Made by a program: the position numbers and the translations under genes
From: Mageeibacillus sp. UBA6976
GTDB lineage: Bacteria; Bacillota; Clostridia; Saccharofermentanales; Saccharofermentanaceae
Assembly: GCA_002450155.1 (NCBI GenBank)
Contig: DJYO01000031.1
Span: 82,980 to 146,979, forward strand
Direction of reading: 5' to 3'
DNA length: 64,000 nucleotides
Shown: positions 1-8,673 of the stretch, one piece after another
Position numbering within the stretch: the stretch's first letter is position 1
Layout of the letters: every line of letters begins with the position of its first letter
The notes under the pieces: model-generated
The model's database searches: none
Seen by the model: only the letters and a program-made list of their open reading frames with translations
Told to the model about the DNA's origin: nothing

Positions 1-503
1 TGGGAGTGGATATCATCCCTGATCATGCAGACTACAGGCTTATGTCTTCGAGGGCGCTCAAGGCTCTTGCAGGTTATAAGGAAGTCAACGTTTTTTTGCG
101 CGGCATAATCCCGCAGCTGGGATTCAAGACTGCGATAGTCTACTATTCAAGAGCAGAGCGTATGGCGGGAAGCACCCACTATCCCTTAAAGAAGATGCTC
201 GCCCTCGCGATAGACGGAATTACGTCTTTCTCGATCAAGCCTTTGCGCATGATAACCACTCTGGGCACGATAATCGCTTTCCTGAGTTTTGTAGGGATAA
301 TCTATGTCATAGTTGGCGCCATAATCGGCAATACGACCCAGGGCTGGGCCTCGATGACTGTACTGCTCTGCTTCCTGTCAGGAATACAGATGATAAGCCT
401 TGGCGTTATAGGTGAATATATCGGCAAGATCTACCTTGAGACCAAGGGCAGGCCGAGATATATAGTCGACGAATCAATAAACGTACCGGAGGATGAGGAG
501 TAA
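1..503 (+). CDS. Membrane glycosyltransferase, family 2 (5' truncated by window edge)
   Basis: The reading frame is open to the left edge, so only the C-terminal part is seen; a GTG at position 6 is probably internal. The visible part has the end of a GT2 (GtrB/DPM1-like) domain, including an RMAGSTHYPLKKM stretch typical of this group, then two hydrophobic segments at about visible residues 80-105 and 115-140, and a charged cytoplasmic tail. Family members transfer a sugar from a nucleotide donor to a polyprenyl phosphate at the inner membrane face. It abuts a second GT2 gene, which suggests a surface polysaccharide or lipid-linked sugar locus. The sugar and acceptor cannot be told from the sequence. 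Confidence 0.8.
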   Translation, partial: GVDIIPDHADYRLMSSRALKALAGYKEVNVFLRGIIPQLGFKTAIVYYSRAERMAGSTHYPLKKMLALAIDGITSFSIKPLRMITTLGTIIAFLSFVGIIYVIVGAIIGNTTQGWASMTVLLCFLSGIQMISLGVIGEYIGKIYLETKGRPRYIVDESINVPEDEE

Positions 504-504
504 G

Positions 505-1209
505 ATGGATATACTTTATGTTGTAATGCCGGCATATAACGAAGAGGACAATATCGAGGAAGTTGTCTCCTCATGGTATCCGGTATTGGAGGGCAAGGAT
601 CCTCTTTCAAGACTGGTGGTAGCTGACGCAGGAAGCGTAGACAGGACACATCAGATCCTGGAGGAGTTTAAGAAGGATCACCCACAGCTCGAGATCATCT
701 CAGATACCGGCAAACAGCATGGACCCAAGGTCATTGCCCTTTATGACTATGCCATCAAGAATGGTGCTGATTATATCTTCCAGACTGATTCCGACGGTCA
801 GACCCTCCCGGAGGAATTTGATGATTTCTGGACTATGCGCACTGCCTATAAGGGGATCTTCGGCCACAGGGTTGTAAGAGGTGACGGCAAGTCCAGAGCC
901 TTCGTCGAGAAGGTCGTATGTCTCCTTGTTAAGTGCTTCTTCAAGGTCAAGGTTCCGGATGCAAATGCTCCCTTCAGGCTCATGAGGGCTGATACCGTTG
1001 CCAAGTATCTGCCTAAGCTCGATAAGGATTACAACCTTCCGAACATTATGATGACCACTTATTTTGCTTACTACAAGGAAGAGATGACCTTCAAGGAGGT
1101 TACATTCAGACCCCGCCAGGGAGGCACCAATTCTATCAATATCCCTAAGATCGTCAAGATAGGCTGGAAGGCTCTTAAGGACTTTAGAGCGCTTGCCAAA
1201 GCAATGTAA
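505..1209 (+). CDS. Glycosyltransferase family 2, soluble
   Basis: A 234-residue GT-A fold protein. The N-terminus shows VVMPAYNEEDNIEEVV, the family 2 nucleotide-sugar entry motif, and a QTDSDGQ segment that supplies the metal-binding acidic residues. There are no membrane segments, unlike the upstream GT2. An ATG at 493 would overlap the previous gene; I prefer ATG 505 because GAGGAG lies just upstream. Its stop is one base from the next gene start, so the three genes look co-transcribed. The likely role is sugar transfer to a polyprenyl phosphate or glycan; the substrate is unknown. Confidence 0.8.
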   Translation: MDILYVVMPAYNEEDNIEEVVSSWYPVLEGKDPLSRLVVADAGSVDRTHQILEEFKKDHPQLEIISDTGKQHGPKVIALYDYAIKNGADYIFQTDSDGQTLPEEFDDFWTMRTAYKGIFGHRVVRGDGKSRAFVEKVVCLLVKCFFKVKVPDANAPFRLMRADTVAKYLPKLDKDYNLPNIMMTTYFAYYKEEMTFKEVTFRPRQGGTNSINIPKIVKIGWKALKDFRALAKAM

Positions 1210-1210
1210 T

Positions 1211-2287
1211 ATGCAAAGATCCAAGCTCAGGATAATCACCGGGATCGCCCTTGTACCCATAACTCTGGGAATACTGTATGTAGCCCAGAGACTGCTTGTC
1301 CCCAAGTATCAAAAGGGAGTTATCGAGGGCTCTTTTACCGAGGAATACTACAGAGAAGAAGTTCCCCATGAGGTCCTGATCTTTGGAGACTGTGACGCCT
1401 ACGAGAATATCGATCCCATAGCGATGTATGAGGAATACGGCATCTCCTCTTATATCCGTGGATCCGGCGAACAGTATATCTTCCAGAGCTATTATCTTCT
1501 GGAGGATGCCTTAAGATATGAGACACCCAAGGTGGTCATATTATCTGTGCATTCCCTTCAGTTTGACCATGCCAGGAACGAGTCTTATAACCGTATGACA
1601 TTAGACGGCATGCGCTGGTCTACATCCAAGGCTGATGCCATAAATGCATCTATGACGGAAGGAGAGACCTTCCTGTCTTATGTATTCCCGATATTAAGAT
1701 TCCATGACAGGTGGAGCGAGCTTACCAAGGCTGATCTTGAGCATATCTTTACCAAGGATATCACCTCCCATAATGGTTACTATATGAGGTGCGATACCGT
1801 GCCTTATACCGGGTTCCCGCCCCAGACACCCCTCATAGACCCTTCCTTCGGAGATAATGCTATGGCATATCTCGATAAGATCTACGAGCTTTGCAGGGCA
1901 AACGGGATAGAGCTCATTTTATACAGGGCCCCCATAGACTACGGATGGTACGACGAGTGGGATGCAAATGTGGAGGAATACGCTGCGGCAAAAGGCCTTG
2001 TCTACCTTAATCTGTGCGATCATAAGGACGAGATGGGACTTGATATGTCAGTTGATACATATGACGGCGGTATCCACCTGAACCTTAACGGGGCTTATAA
2101 AGCCTCTGTGTTCATCGGAGAATATCTTACGGCTAATTATGACCTTACAGACTTTAGGAATGTTCCCGAAGTTGCCTCTGTTTATGACAGCAAGATAGAA
2201 TTTCACGAATCCATGAGGAACGATCAGTTAAGAGAGATCAAAGAATACGGCGAGCTTATAAACTACGGCGCCAATGCCATAGAATAG
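1211..2287 (+). CDS. Membrane-anchored SGNH/DltD-like protein
   Basis: About 358 residues, with one N-terminal hydrophobic segment (residues ~6-25) and an extracytoplasmic domain. It resembles SGNH hydrolase-like proteins of polysaccharide loci: an FGDCDAYENI segment sits where the GDS block is expected, and a DGGIHLNLNGA segment looks like the C-terminal DxxH block. The usual block I Ser is a Cys here if that alignment is right, so activity is uncertain. Known relatives acetylate or deacetylate cell-wall polymers. The ATG at 1211 is chosen over an upstream TTG at 1193 that would overlap the glycosyltransferase. Two glycosyltransferases precede it, which fits glycan modification at the membrane. 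Confidence 0.55.
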   Translation: MQRSKLRIITGIALVPITLGILYVAQRLLVPKYQKGVIEGSFTEEYYREEVPHEVLIFGDCDAYENIDPIAMYEEYGISSYIRGSGEQYIFQSYYLLEDALRYETPKVVILSVHSLQFDHARNESYNRMTLDGMRWSTSKADAINASMTEGETFLSYVFPILRFHDRWSELTKADLEHIFTKDITSHNGYYMRCDTVPYTGFPPQTPLIDPSFGDNAMAYLDKIYELCRANGIELILYRAPIDYGWYDEWDANVEEYAAAKGLVYLNLCDHKDEMGLDMSVDTYDGGIHLNLNGAYKASVFIGEYLTANYDLTDFRNVPEVASVYDSKIEFHESMRNDQLREIKEYGELINYGANAIE

Positions 2288-2404
2288 TAATCTGATTGTT
2301 GAATCTGCGCCAAATTGCGGGCAAATCGTAACACAATTTTGTCTTTATATTATAATCTGCTTAGAGTATTATAATATCGCTTAATATAAGGGAGGTACTA
2401 ATCC

Positions 2405-2995
2405 ATGAGTCTAAAAAAAGTAATGGCAACGATACTCGGAGTATCAATGGTCATGTCTGTGGCAGCATGCAGTAACACTTCAGAGACACTTTCATCTGAC
2501 GTTAATGTTATCGGCACCCAGGAGCAGGAGAGACAGATCAACGAAGCACCGCTGGTTACTATCGATGAGAACGCAGCTGAGCAGAATTATGTATTTGTCT
2601 ACGAAGGCGTCAATATCGTTGTAAGCTCACCTATGAGCAGCATCCTGAGTTCACTCAATGCTGTAGCCGGTGAACCTCAGTATTTTGAGAGTGCTTCCTG
2701 CGCAGGTCAGGGCATGAGCAAGACCTACACATACAACGGTGGTTCATTTACGATCAGCACAAACCCTGTAGGACCTGATGACGTTATCGCCAGCATCTCA
2801 CTGTTCGACGATTCAGTCACAACAGCAGAAGGCATCTACATCGGATCCACTCTTGATGACGTTAAGGCAGCATATGGTGAGGCTACAAGCTCTACAGACA
2901 CAACCTTAACATACGAGAAGGGAAGCTCTGTGCTCGTATTTATCGTTGATGCCAACGGCGTTGTTACAAACATCATCTATAACGCTAAAGTCTGA
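2405..2995 (+). CDS. Small lipoprotein, paralogue of the one at 6983
   Basis: A 196-residue protein with a signal peptide and lipobox (SVAAC, Cys ~22), so it is probably a membrane-tethered lipoprotein. After a low-complexity linker the C-terminal half carries an SASCAGQGMSKTY segment, a G-x-x-x-G-S-T-x-x-D-V turn and an end TNIIYNAKV. All three are mirrored in the lipoprotein at 6983-7519 (GASCAYVGMDRSY, IKVGDNVSTVE, TSIIYGEAE), so the two are paralogues. The ribosome site GGGAGGT lies at about 2390. Two TATAAT boxes (2351-2356 and 2370-2375) precede it. It lies 5 bases before a transglutaminase-like gene and is probably in its operon. Function unknown. Confidence 0.75.
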   Translation: MSLKKVMATILGVSMVMSVAACSNTSETLSSDVNVIGTQEQERQINEAPLVTIDENAAEQNYVFVYEGVNIVVSSPMSSILSSLNAVAGEPQYFESASCAGQGMSKTYTYNGGSFTISTNPVGPDDVIASISLFDDSVTTAEGIYIGSTLDDVKAAYGEATSSTDTTLTYEKGSSVLVFIVDANGVVTNIIYNAKV

Positions 2996-3000
2996 TAAGG

Positions 3001-4350
3001 ATGCAGGGCCTAAGTAAGATCAATATTGCAAATTTAGCAGGATACGTCCTGATGCCCATTCTTGCAGGCATCGCTTTCGGGGCGTATCTTGCTTTCCGTT
3101 TATATTCAAGTCTTATCACCGATATCGATATCGCCCATAAGGACACAGTCGATATCGAATACGGTACCCCTGTTACTATCGATCTCTTTTTTGATAAGGT
3201 TCCGGCAAATACCAAGTTCGTTACTAATGTGGCTATGATAGATCCGGGCCTTCTTGCATCTTACGACATAACCATAGACTGCGGGGGTTATATCGTTCAC
3301 TCTGTCTTAAATGTCATTGACAAGACCGCACCTATCGCAAAGCCTGTACCCGTTGAGATGTACTGCGGTGAAGCACCGGACCCCAATACTCTTGTTACAG
3401 ATATATTTGACCTTACCCAGGTCACTGCGGAATACGATCAGGGAACTCCTGATCTTAGCAAGGGCGGCAATTATGATATCGGTGTCAGGCTTACTGACAC
3501 TTCAGGAAATTCCTCAGTGGTTACGGTCCCTTTCTATGTCAAGGACGACCACCTTGCTCCCGTTATCACAGGTGCCTGCGATATCTCTGTCGTTGTAGGT
3601 GACACCATATCCTACAGATCTCATATCACGGTCAAGGATGACTTCGATCCCGATCCGGATATCAGGATCGATAATTCGCTTGTCGATCTCAACGTTGTCG
3701 GCGTATATCCTCTCACTTATACGGCGACCGATGAGGTGGGCAATTCGAGAAGTATCACTGTCGAGGTAAATGTGGTATCCCGTCCTTCGGCAGGCGTAAC
3801 AGGCGCCGAGGATGAGGAGACCATCCAGGAAGCCTACGACATGGCAGACAACATCCTGAAGAGTCTCATAAGACCCGGCATGACTGACGTTGAGAAGGCC
3901 ATGAAGATCATGTACTGGGTATACCACAATATCTACTTTGTATCCGGAACCTCGGATTACACATCCTGGGCAGCAGGTGCCGTCAAGGCCTTTACTTCAA
4001 GGCGTGCTTCATGCTACGGAAGATGGGCTGCCACAAAGGCGTTGCTGGATCGCGCCGGAATAGAGAATATCTGCGTTACCCGTGATTCCAAGTATAATCA
4101 CAGAGTTCATTACTGGTGCCTGTGCAAGCTTAACGGCGGCTGGTATCACTGCGATCCCCAGTTCTGGGGTACTGCCCAGTACGGCTATTTCATCTTCATG
4201 ATGACAGACAGCGACCTTAGCCGTGCATACGGCAACCATGACTTTAATGGGGAGCTCTATCCTGAGCGCGCCACTGAGTCCGTACAGTCTTATATCAATG
4301 TATTCAATGGATACATAAGTCCCAATTTCCCATATGCTGAAGGTGACTGA
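3001..4350 (+). CDS. Membrane-anchored transglutaminase-like protein with Ig-like domains (copy 1)
   Basis: A 449-residue protein with an N-terminal membrane segment (~12-35), two or more Ig/HYR-like beta domains marked by GTPVTIDLFF, YVKDDHLAPVI and YTATDEVGNSRS, then a C-terminal transglutaminase-like domain. The catalytic triad is visible as Cys338 (ASCYG), His370 (HYW) and Asp385 (YHCDP). Family members are papain-like cysteine peptidases or transamidases; here the active domain would face outside. It is the first of three tandem paralogues and starts 5 bases after the lipoprotein gene. Cys/His/Asp spacing (32 and 15) is almost identical in all three copies. Natural substrate unknown. Confidence 0.8.
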   Translation: MQGLSKINIANLAGYVLMPILAGIAFGAYLAFRLYSSLITDIDIAHKDTVDIEYGTPVTIDLFFDKVPANTKFVTNVAMIDPGLLASYDITIDCGGYIVHSVLNVIDKTAPIAKPVPVEMYCGEAPDPNTLVTDIFDLTQVTAEYDQGTPDLSKGGNYDIGVRLTDTSGNSSVVTVPFYVKDDHLAPVITGACDISVVVGDTISYRSHITVKDDFDPDPDIRIDNSLVDLNVVGVYPLTYTATDEVGNSRSITVEVNVVSRPSAGVTGAEDEETIQEAYDMADNILKSLIRPGMTDVEKAMKIMYWVYHNIYFVSGTSDYTSWAAGAVKAFTSRRASCYGRWAATKALLDRAGIENICVTRDSKYNHRVHYWCLCKLNGGWYHCDPQFWGTAQYGYFIFMMTDSDLSRAYGNHDFNGELYPERATESVQSYINVFNGYISPNFPYAEGD

Positions 4351-4352
4351 AC

Positions 4353-5711
4353 ATGGCAAAGAAAGGAATACTGAGACTTAATATCCTTATGGCTTGTGTC
4401 CTTTTGACCGCCATGTCCGTTACAGGAACGATTCTTGCTCTCAAAAAGCCTGCTATTGGGGATACTCCTGCTGAGATCGAGGCGCCTGCTATCGGTGATA
4501 CAACTGCTCCTACCGGACTTATAAAGCCTGCTACAATCTACCTTGGCGGGGAGCTGCCCCCGGCTTCTTCTCTCGTTCAGGAGGTAAGTGACGATTCCGG
4601 AAGAGTATACATCAGCTATGTGACCGAGCCTGATATCAGCGTAGCCGGAACCTGTCAGGCAAAGATCTGCCTTAAGGACAGATTCGGCAATGTATCTTAT
4701 ATTACTTGCCCTATCACAGTAATAGATGACCACACCGCCCCTATTATCTACGGCCCCTGCGATGTCGAGCTCAGATACGGGGATGAGGAATATGACTTTA
4801 TGGCAGGGATCAGAGCCGAGGACAACTACGACGAAGAGCCCGGCTTAAGATGTGATCTCACAGGTCTTGATATCTATGAGCCCGGTATCTATCAGATCAG
4901 ATACTATGCTTCTGACGATGCGGGCAACTGCAGGATAACTACCGTAAATGTTACTGTATCAGCGCCTCAGGATGACGACATGGAAGCCTACCTTAAGAGC
5001 ATGGTAAATGACATCTACAAGGAGATAAAGTGCCGCTATCCAATCTGGACTGCAAGAGCGATCCTTAACTATGTTCATGACAACATGACCTATAATCCGG
5101 CTTCCTGCGGAACCAATGACATTTACGAAGCTGCCTACTACGGTTTTACGAACCACACAGGTAACTGCTACGTTTATTACTGCATGTGCAAACTGCTCCT
5201 GGACCGTGCGGGGATCGAGAATATGCCTATCGTAAGATATCCTGCCGAACCCTCCGGGCATTACTGGATCCTCATAAGATACAGAGGATACTGGTGGCAT
5301 TGTGATGCAACGCCCTTTAAGGGGCATGAAGGCGTCTACTTTATGCTCAACGACAATCAGCTGGATCAGTACCATCAGTTTGACCGCAATGCATATCCTG
5401 CCAGGTCTCCTTCGGGATCGAACCTTGCCATAGGAGCTGTTTACGGATATACCCCGAGCCCGGATCCTGCTTTGCCGGCAGACACGGGTAATGAGACTCC
5501 GGAAGAGCTGATAGCGGATCCCGATACGGACGTAATGGTTCCTGATGAGGAGATAACAGATATCCCGGAGACTGAAGATACCGAAGAGACTTCTGAAGAG
5601 ACCACGGAATCTACAGAGGAAGATACAAACGAAGTGCAGGAAACCACTGCAGAAGAGGTTCAGGAGACTATTCCTGAAGCGTCTGCGGAAGAAGGGGGAG
5701 AGGCAGTATGA
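4353..5711 (+). CDS. Membrane-anchored transglutaminase-like protein with acidic tail (copy 2)
   Basis: A 452-residue paralogue of the preceding gene. Layout: N-terminal membrane segment, Ig-like domains (YYASDDAGNCRITTV), transglutaminase-like domain with Cys272 (GNCYVYY), His303 (GHYW) and Asp318 (WHCDATPF). Only this copy continues into a ~90-residue Glu/Thr-rich low-complexity tail after the catalytic domain. The tail may be a flexible surface spacer; it has no sortase LPxTG motif or second membrane segment. The start lies 2 bases past the previous stop, and the end overlaps the next gene by 4 bases (ATGA), so translation is coupled. Confidence 0.8.
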   Translation: MAKKGILRLNILMACVLLTAMSVTGTILALKKPAIGDTPAEIEAPAIGDTTAPTGLIKPATIYLGGELPPASSLVQEVSDDSGRVYISYVTEPDISVAGTCQAKICLKDRFGNVSYITCPITVIDDHTAPIIYGPCDVELRYGDEEYDFMAGIRAEDNYDEEPGLRCDLTGLDIYEPGIYQIRYYASDDAGNCRITTVNVTVSAPQDDDMEAYLKSMVNDIYKEIKCRYPIWTARAILNYVHDNMTYNPASCGTNDIYEAAYYGFTNHTGNCYVYYCMCKLLLDRAGIENMPIVRYPAEPSGHYWILIRYRGYWWHCDATPFKGHEGVYFMLNDNQLDQYHQFDRNAYPARSPSGSNLAIGAVYGYTPSPDPALPADTGNETPEELIADPDTDVMVPDEEITDIPETEDTEETSEETTESTEEDTNEVQETTAEEVQETIPEASAEEGGEAV

Positions 5712-6958
5712 TATCTCCCAAATTGTCCAGGATCCTAGGCGCTCTATATATCGGATCTCTCATAGCTGCTACAGTCATCTTTACCATAAGGGATGCTAAC
5801 AGGAACCTCGTAAGGGAAGTTACTATCGAGGCCGGGGAGAGGATAAATATCGCTTCCTTCTTTGAGGACAAACCGGACCAGGCTGAATTTATTACGGATA
5901 TAAGCCTTATAGATACCAATATACCTGCAACTTATAATCTCAGGATCTACTACAGCGATCTGTTCAAGAAGACAGTAACCCTTAATATCGTAGATACGAC
6001 TGCGCCCAAGGGATATGCGATACCCCAGACTCTTTATACGGTTCAGGATATTTCTGAAGCTGACAGCTGTGTCGGCGGCCTATATGATATATCCGGTATA
6101 GCTGATATATCGTATGTGACAGTGCCGGACACTTCTACCGGCGGGAATAAGACTGCAACTGTAGAGGTATCTGACCCTTATGGCAACACTTCTTATATCG
6201 ATGTGCCCTTCGAGGTCATAGACGACCATATAGCGCCCCTGATAATCGGAGCAGAAGATGTTTATTGCCCCAGCGGGAGCGATATTGATTTTGAGAGTCT
6301 CGTCACTGTAACAGACGATTACGATACAATGCCTCTCCTGCGTGTCAATACCGATGAGCTGGATCTTGATAATGCAGGAAGATATCCGGTGACTTATACA
6401 GCAACAGATAATGTGGGCAATACAAGGGAGAGGACCATCTATGTTACGGTATGGGTGGATTCCGGAGAGAATGCCTCTATGAGGGAGGGCACTCCTGAAG
6501 AATACGAAGAGGCCTATGCACTTGCTGATAAGATCTTGGAGAGCATCCGCAAGGATACGGATGTTGCCACCGCGAGAGCCATATTCAATTATGTCCATAA
6601 CCATATAGCATATGTTCACGAAGGCGCCAATAACTCAGTGCCCGGAGCTGCAATAAGAGGCTTTACACGTCACAGAGGCAACTGCTTTGTATTCTATTCC
6701 TGCTGCAAGATCCTGCTGGACAGGGCAGGTATCGACAGCATCATGGTCCAAAGAGACCCTGCGCCCAAGACAGATCACTACTGGAATCTCGTTTATCTCA
6801 ACGGCAAGTGGTATCACTGTGATGCAACGCCTTTTGTAGGACATCCGGGTGTTTACTTCATGCTCAAGGATTCCCAGCTCGATTCCCGTCACAGATTTAA
6901 CGGGTCCCTTTATCCTGAGAGGGCAGGCGGTTCAACGCATTACCTTAAAGAAGATTGA
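5708..6958 (+). CDS. Membrane-anchored transglutaminase-like protein with Ig-like domains (copy 3)
   Basis: A 416-residue third paralogue: N-terminal membrane segment, Ig-like domains with the repeated FEVIDDHIAPLI and YTATDNVGNTRE signatures, and a transglutaminase-like domain with Cys326 (GNCFVFY), His357 (DHYW) and Asp372 (YHCDATPF). Copies 2 and 3 share CDATPF and GHPGVYFMLxDxQLD, so they are closer to each other than to copy 1. It overlaps copy 2 by ATGA and is followed 24 bases later by the second lipoprotein, completing a lipoprotein-TG-TG-TG-lipoprotein block. Confidence 0.8.
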   Translation: MISPKLSRILGALYIGSLIAATVIFTIRDANRNLVREVTIEAGERINIASFFEDKPDQAEFITDISLIDTNIPATYNLRIYYSDLFKKTVTLNIVDTTAPKGYAIPQTLYTVQDISEADSCVGGLYDISGIADISYVTVPDTSTGGNKTATVEVSDPYGNTSYIDVPFEVIDDHIAPLIIGAEDVYCPSGSDIDFESLVTVTDDYDTMPLLRVNTDELDLDNAGRYPVTYTATDNVGNTRERTIYVTVWVDSGENASMREGTPEEYEEAYALADKILESIRKDTDVATARAIFNYVHNHIAYVHEGANNSVPGAAIRGFTRHRGNCFVFYSCCKILLDRAGIDSIMVQRDPAPKTDHYWNLVYLNGKWYHCDATPFVGHPGVYFMLKDSQLDSRHRFNGSLYPERAGGSTHYLKED

Positions 6959-6982
6959 TTATATTTAATTAGGAGAGTAAGT

Positions 6983-7519
6983 ATGAAGAAACTAATTACT
7001 GTTATGACATTGTCTTTTGCGATCGCATTTGCTTTTGCCGGCTGCGCTGCAGAAGATACGGCGCCTGAGCTTGTATCAGGAGGAGAGCAGACTGCGGCTT
7101 CTGAGATAAGCGAAGAAGCCTCTTCAGGCTTCGGCTTTGAATATAAAGGACTGTTTATAGCTCCGGGGGTTGAAGCTTCCGGAATAATAGATGGTATCGA
7201 CGACCCTTACGAATACTATGAGGGTGCTTCCTGCGCATATGTGGGAATGGACAGATCCTACGACTACGGCTTTATGGTCATCTATACATACGAGTCTGAT
7301 GAAGGGGAGTATGTAAGTGTTATCGAGGTCAAAGACGATATAATCCTCTGCAACGGGATCAAGGTCGGAGATAATGTATCCACGGTAGAATCAGTTTTGG
7401 GACCTGCAGACGAGACCTATGAAGGAGGCATGAGTTATACAAGGGACGGCATTACCATGCAGATAGTGACCGCAAACTCAGATACAGTTACTTCGATCAT
7501 ATATGGCGAAGCAGAATAA
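6983..7519 (+). CDS. Small lipoprotein, paralogue of the one at 2405
   Basis: A 178-residue protein with signal peptide and lipobox (AFAGC, Cys ~21). The mature part shares motif order with the lipoprotein at 2405: a GASCAYVGMDRSY segment, a NGIKVGDNVSTVESVLG turn and the end TSIIYGEAE. The ribosome site AGGAGAG lies 7 bases before the ATG. Its position immediately after the third transglutaminase gene makes it a likely operon member, perhaps a partner or regulator of those enzymes. Function unknown. Confidence 0.75.
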   Translation: MKKLITVMTLSFAIAFAFAGCAAEDTAPELVSGGEQTAASEISEEASSGFGFEYKGLFIAPGVEASGIIDGIDDPYEYYEGASCAYVGMDRSYDYGFMVIYTYESDEGEYVSVIEVKDDIILCNGIKVGDNVSTVESVLGPADETYEGGMSYTRDGITMQIVTANSDTVTSIIYGEAE

Positions 7520-7582
7520 AGCCGTATAATCGAGAATTTTGAAGAAATTTCGAAGATTACTCAGATTTTTTGTGTAAAACCC

Positions 7583-7611
7583 TTGACTTATATTTTGTTG
7601 CTATGTATTAT
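7583..7611 (+). promoter_or_regulatory. Promoter of rplM-rpsI
   Basis: TTGACT (7583-7588) and TATTAT (7606-7611) with a 17-base spacer form a near-consensus sigma-A promoter 56 bases before the rplM start. It is the only strong promoter seen between the lipoprotein gene and the ribosomal operon. Confidence 0.7.
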
Positions 7612-7617
7612 TAGCAG

Positions 7618-7633
7618 GCTGACTTATGTCGGC
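7618..7633 (+). promoter_or_regulatory. Short hairpin in the rplM leader
   Basis: GCTGAC and GTCGGC pair over a TTAT loop (6 base pairs, one wobble) just after the predicted start of transcription. Leaders of rplM in Bacillota are known to carry an L13-binding element for autogenous control; this hairpin sits where such an element would be. The match to that family is inferred from position only. Confidence 0.35.
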
Positions 7634-7667
7634 GACTATTATTTGAAAGAATTTAAGGAGAAAACAC

Positions 7668-8102
7668 ATGGGTACATATGTTGCAACCAAGGATTCAATC
7701 GAGAGGAAATGGCTTTTGATCGACGCTGAGGGTAAGACACTCGGCCGTCTCGCTACAGAAGTTGCAAAGATTCTTAGCGGCAAGAATAAGCCTACTTATA
7801 CTCCTTTCATTGATACAGGAGACTACGTAGTAGTTATCAATGCTTCTAAGATGGTTCTTACAGGTAAGAAGCTTGATGAGAAGAAGTATCGTTATCATAC
7901 CGGTTTCCCGGGCGGACTCAAGGAAGTTGATTACCGCACATTGATGACAAAGAACCCTGCCAAGGCACTTGAGCTCGCAGTTAAGGGCATGCTCCCTAAG
8001 AACTCACTGGGCAGAACAATGTTCAAGAAGCTTCACGTTTATGCTGATGCAAATCACGAGCAGACAGCTCAGAAGCCTGAAGTTTACACATTTGAAGGTT
8101 AA
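7668..8102 (+). CDS. rplM: Large ribosomal subunit protein uL13
   Basis: At 144 residues it is the usual length for bacterial L13. Recognisable segments include WLLIDAEGKTLGRLATEVAKIL near the N-terminus (first 20 residues of it diagnostic), the GDYVVVINASK core and MLPKNSLGRTMFKKLHVYA near the C-terminus. L13 is an early assembly protein that binds 23S rRNA. It has its own promoter at 7583 and a strong AAGGAGA ribosome site, and is followed 16 bases later by rpsI, the conserved pairing in bacteria. Confidence 0.97.
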   Translation: MGTYVATKDSIERKWLLIDAEGKTLGRLATEVAKILSGKNKPTYTPFIDTGDYVVVINASKMVLTGKKLDEKKYRYHTGFPGGLKEVDYRTLMTKNPAKALELAVKGMLPKNSLGRTMFKKLHVYADANHEQTAQKPEVYTFEG

Positions 8103-8118
8103 ACCGGAGGAAAGATAA

Positions 8119-8520
8119 ATGGCAAAGAAAGCAGCAGTTTATTATATGGGCACAGGTCGCCGTAAGGATGCGGTTGCCAGCGTTCGTCTTACACCCGGTA
8201 AGGGCAAGATCACTATCAACGGTAAGGATATCGACGATTACTTTGGTCTTGAGACACTTAAGATCCTCGTTCGTCAGCCCCTTGTAGCTACAGAGACAGA
8301 GGGCAAGTTCGATATCATCGTTAAGGCGATCGGCGGCGGTATTTCCGGTCAGGCAGGTGCTATCAGACACGGTATCTCAAGAGCTTTGGTTGAGGCAGAT
8401 GAGTCTTACAAGGCAATCCTTAAGTCAAGCGGTTATCTTACAAGAGACGCAAGAATGAAGGAGAGAAAGAAGCCGGGTCTCAAGAAGGCACGTAAAGCTT
8501 CACAGTTCAGTAAGCGTTAA
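8119..8520 (+). CDS. rpsI: Small ribosomal subunit protein uS9
   Basis: At 133 residues it matches S9. Typical features are the YMGTGRRKDAVASVRL start, GGGISGQAGAIRHGISRAL in the middle and a basic C-terminal tail ending in SKR, which reaches the decoding P site. It is the second gene of the rplM-rpsI operon, with an AGGAAAG ribosome site, and is followed by a clear intrinsic terminator at 8535. Confidence 0.97.
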   Translation: MAKKAAVYYMGTGRRKDAVASVRLTPGKGKITINGKDIDDYFGLETLKILVRQPLVATETEGKFDIIVKAIGGGISGQAGAIRHGISRALVEADESYKAILKSSGYLTRDARMKERKKPGLKKARKASQFSKR

Positions 8521-8534
8521 ACAAACAAACTCGA

Positions 8535-8559
8535 GGCCGCAATCCTGCGGCCTTTTTTT
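8535..8559 (+). terminator. Intrinsic terminator after rpsI
   Basis: Stem GGCCGC (8535-8540) / GCGGCC (8547-8552) with a 6-base loop and a run of seven T. Confidence 0.9.
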
Positions 8560-8616
8560 ATGCGCAAAAGTCCATATACCGTCTTAAGTTCCTGAGGAAT
8601 TAATGCAGGCTGACAA

Positions 8617-8645
8617 TTGATATCAGCGGCAATGGTATGTAATAT
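8617..8645 (+). promoter_or_regulatory. Promoter of the amidohydrolase-tsaE-tsaB-rimI operon
   Basis: TTGATA (8617-8622) and TAATAT (8640-8645) are 17 bases apart, 28 bases before the amidohydrolase ATG. Confidence 0.5.
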
Positions 8646-8673
8646 TTATAGGAATGAATGATGAGGTGAAACA

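Noticed and set aside
5441..5647. Long Ser/Val-rich frame opposite the transglutaminase copy 2 tail
   Set aside because: It is the antisense reflection of the Glu/Thr-rich low-complexity coding sequence, with no start signal.
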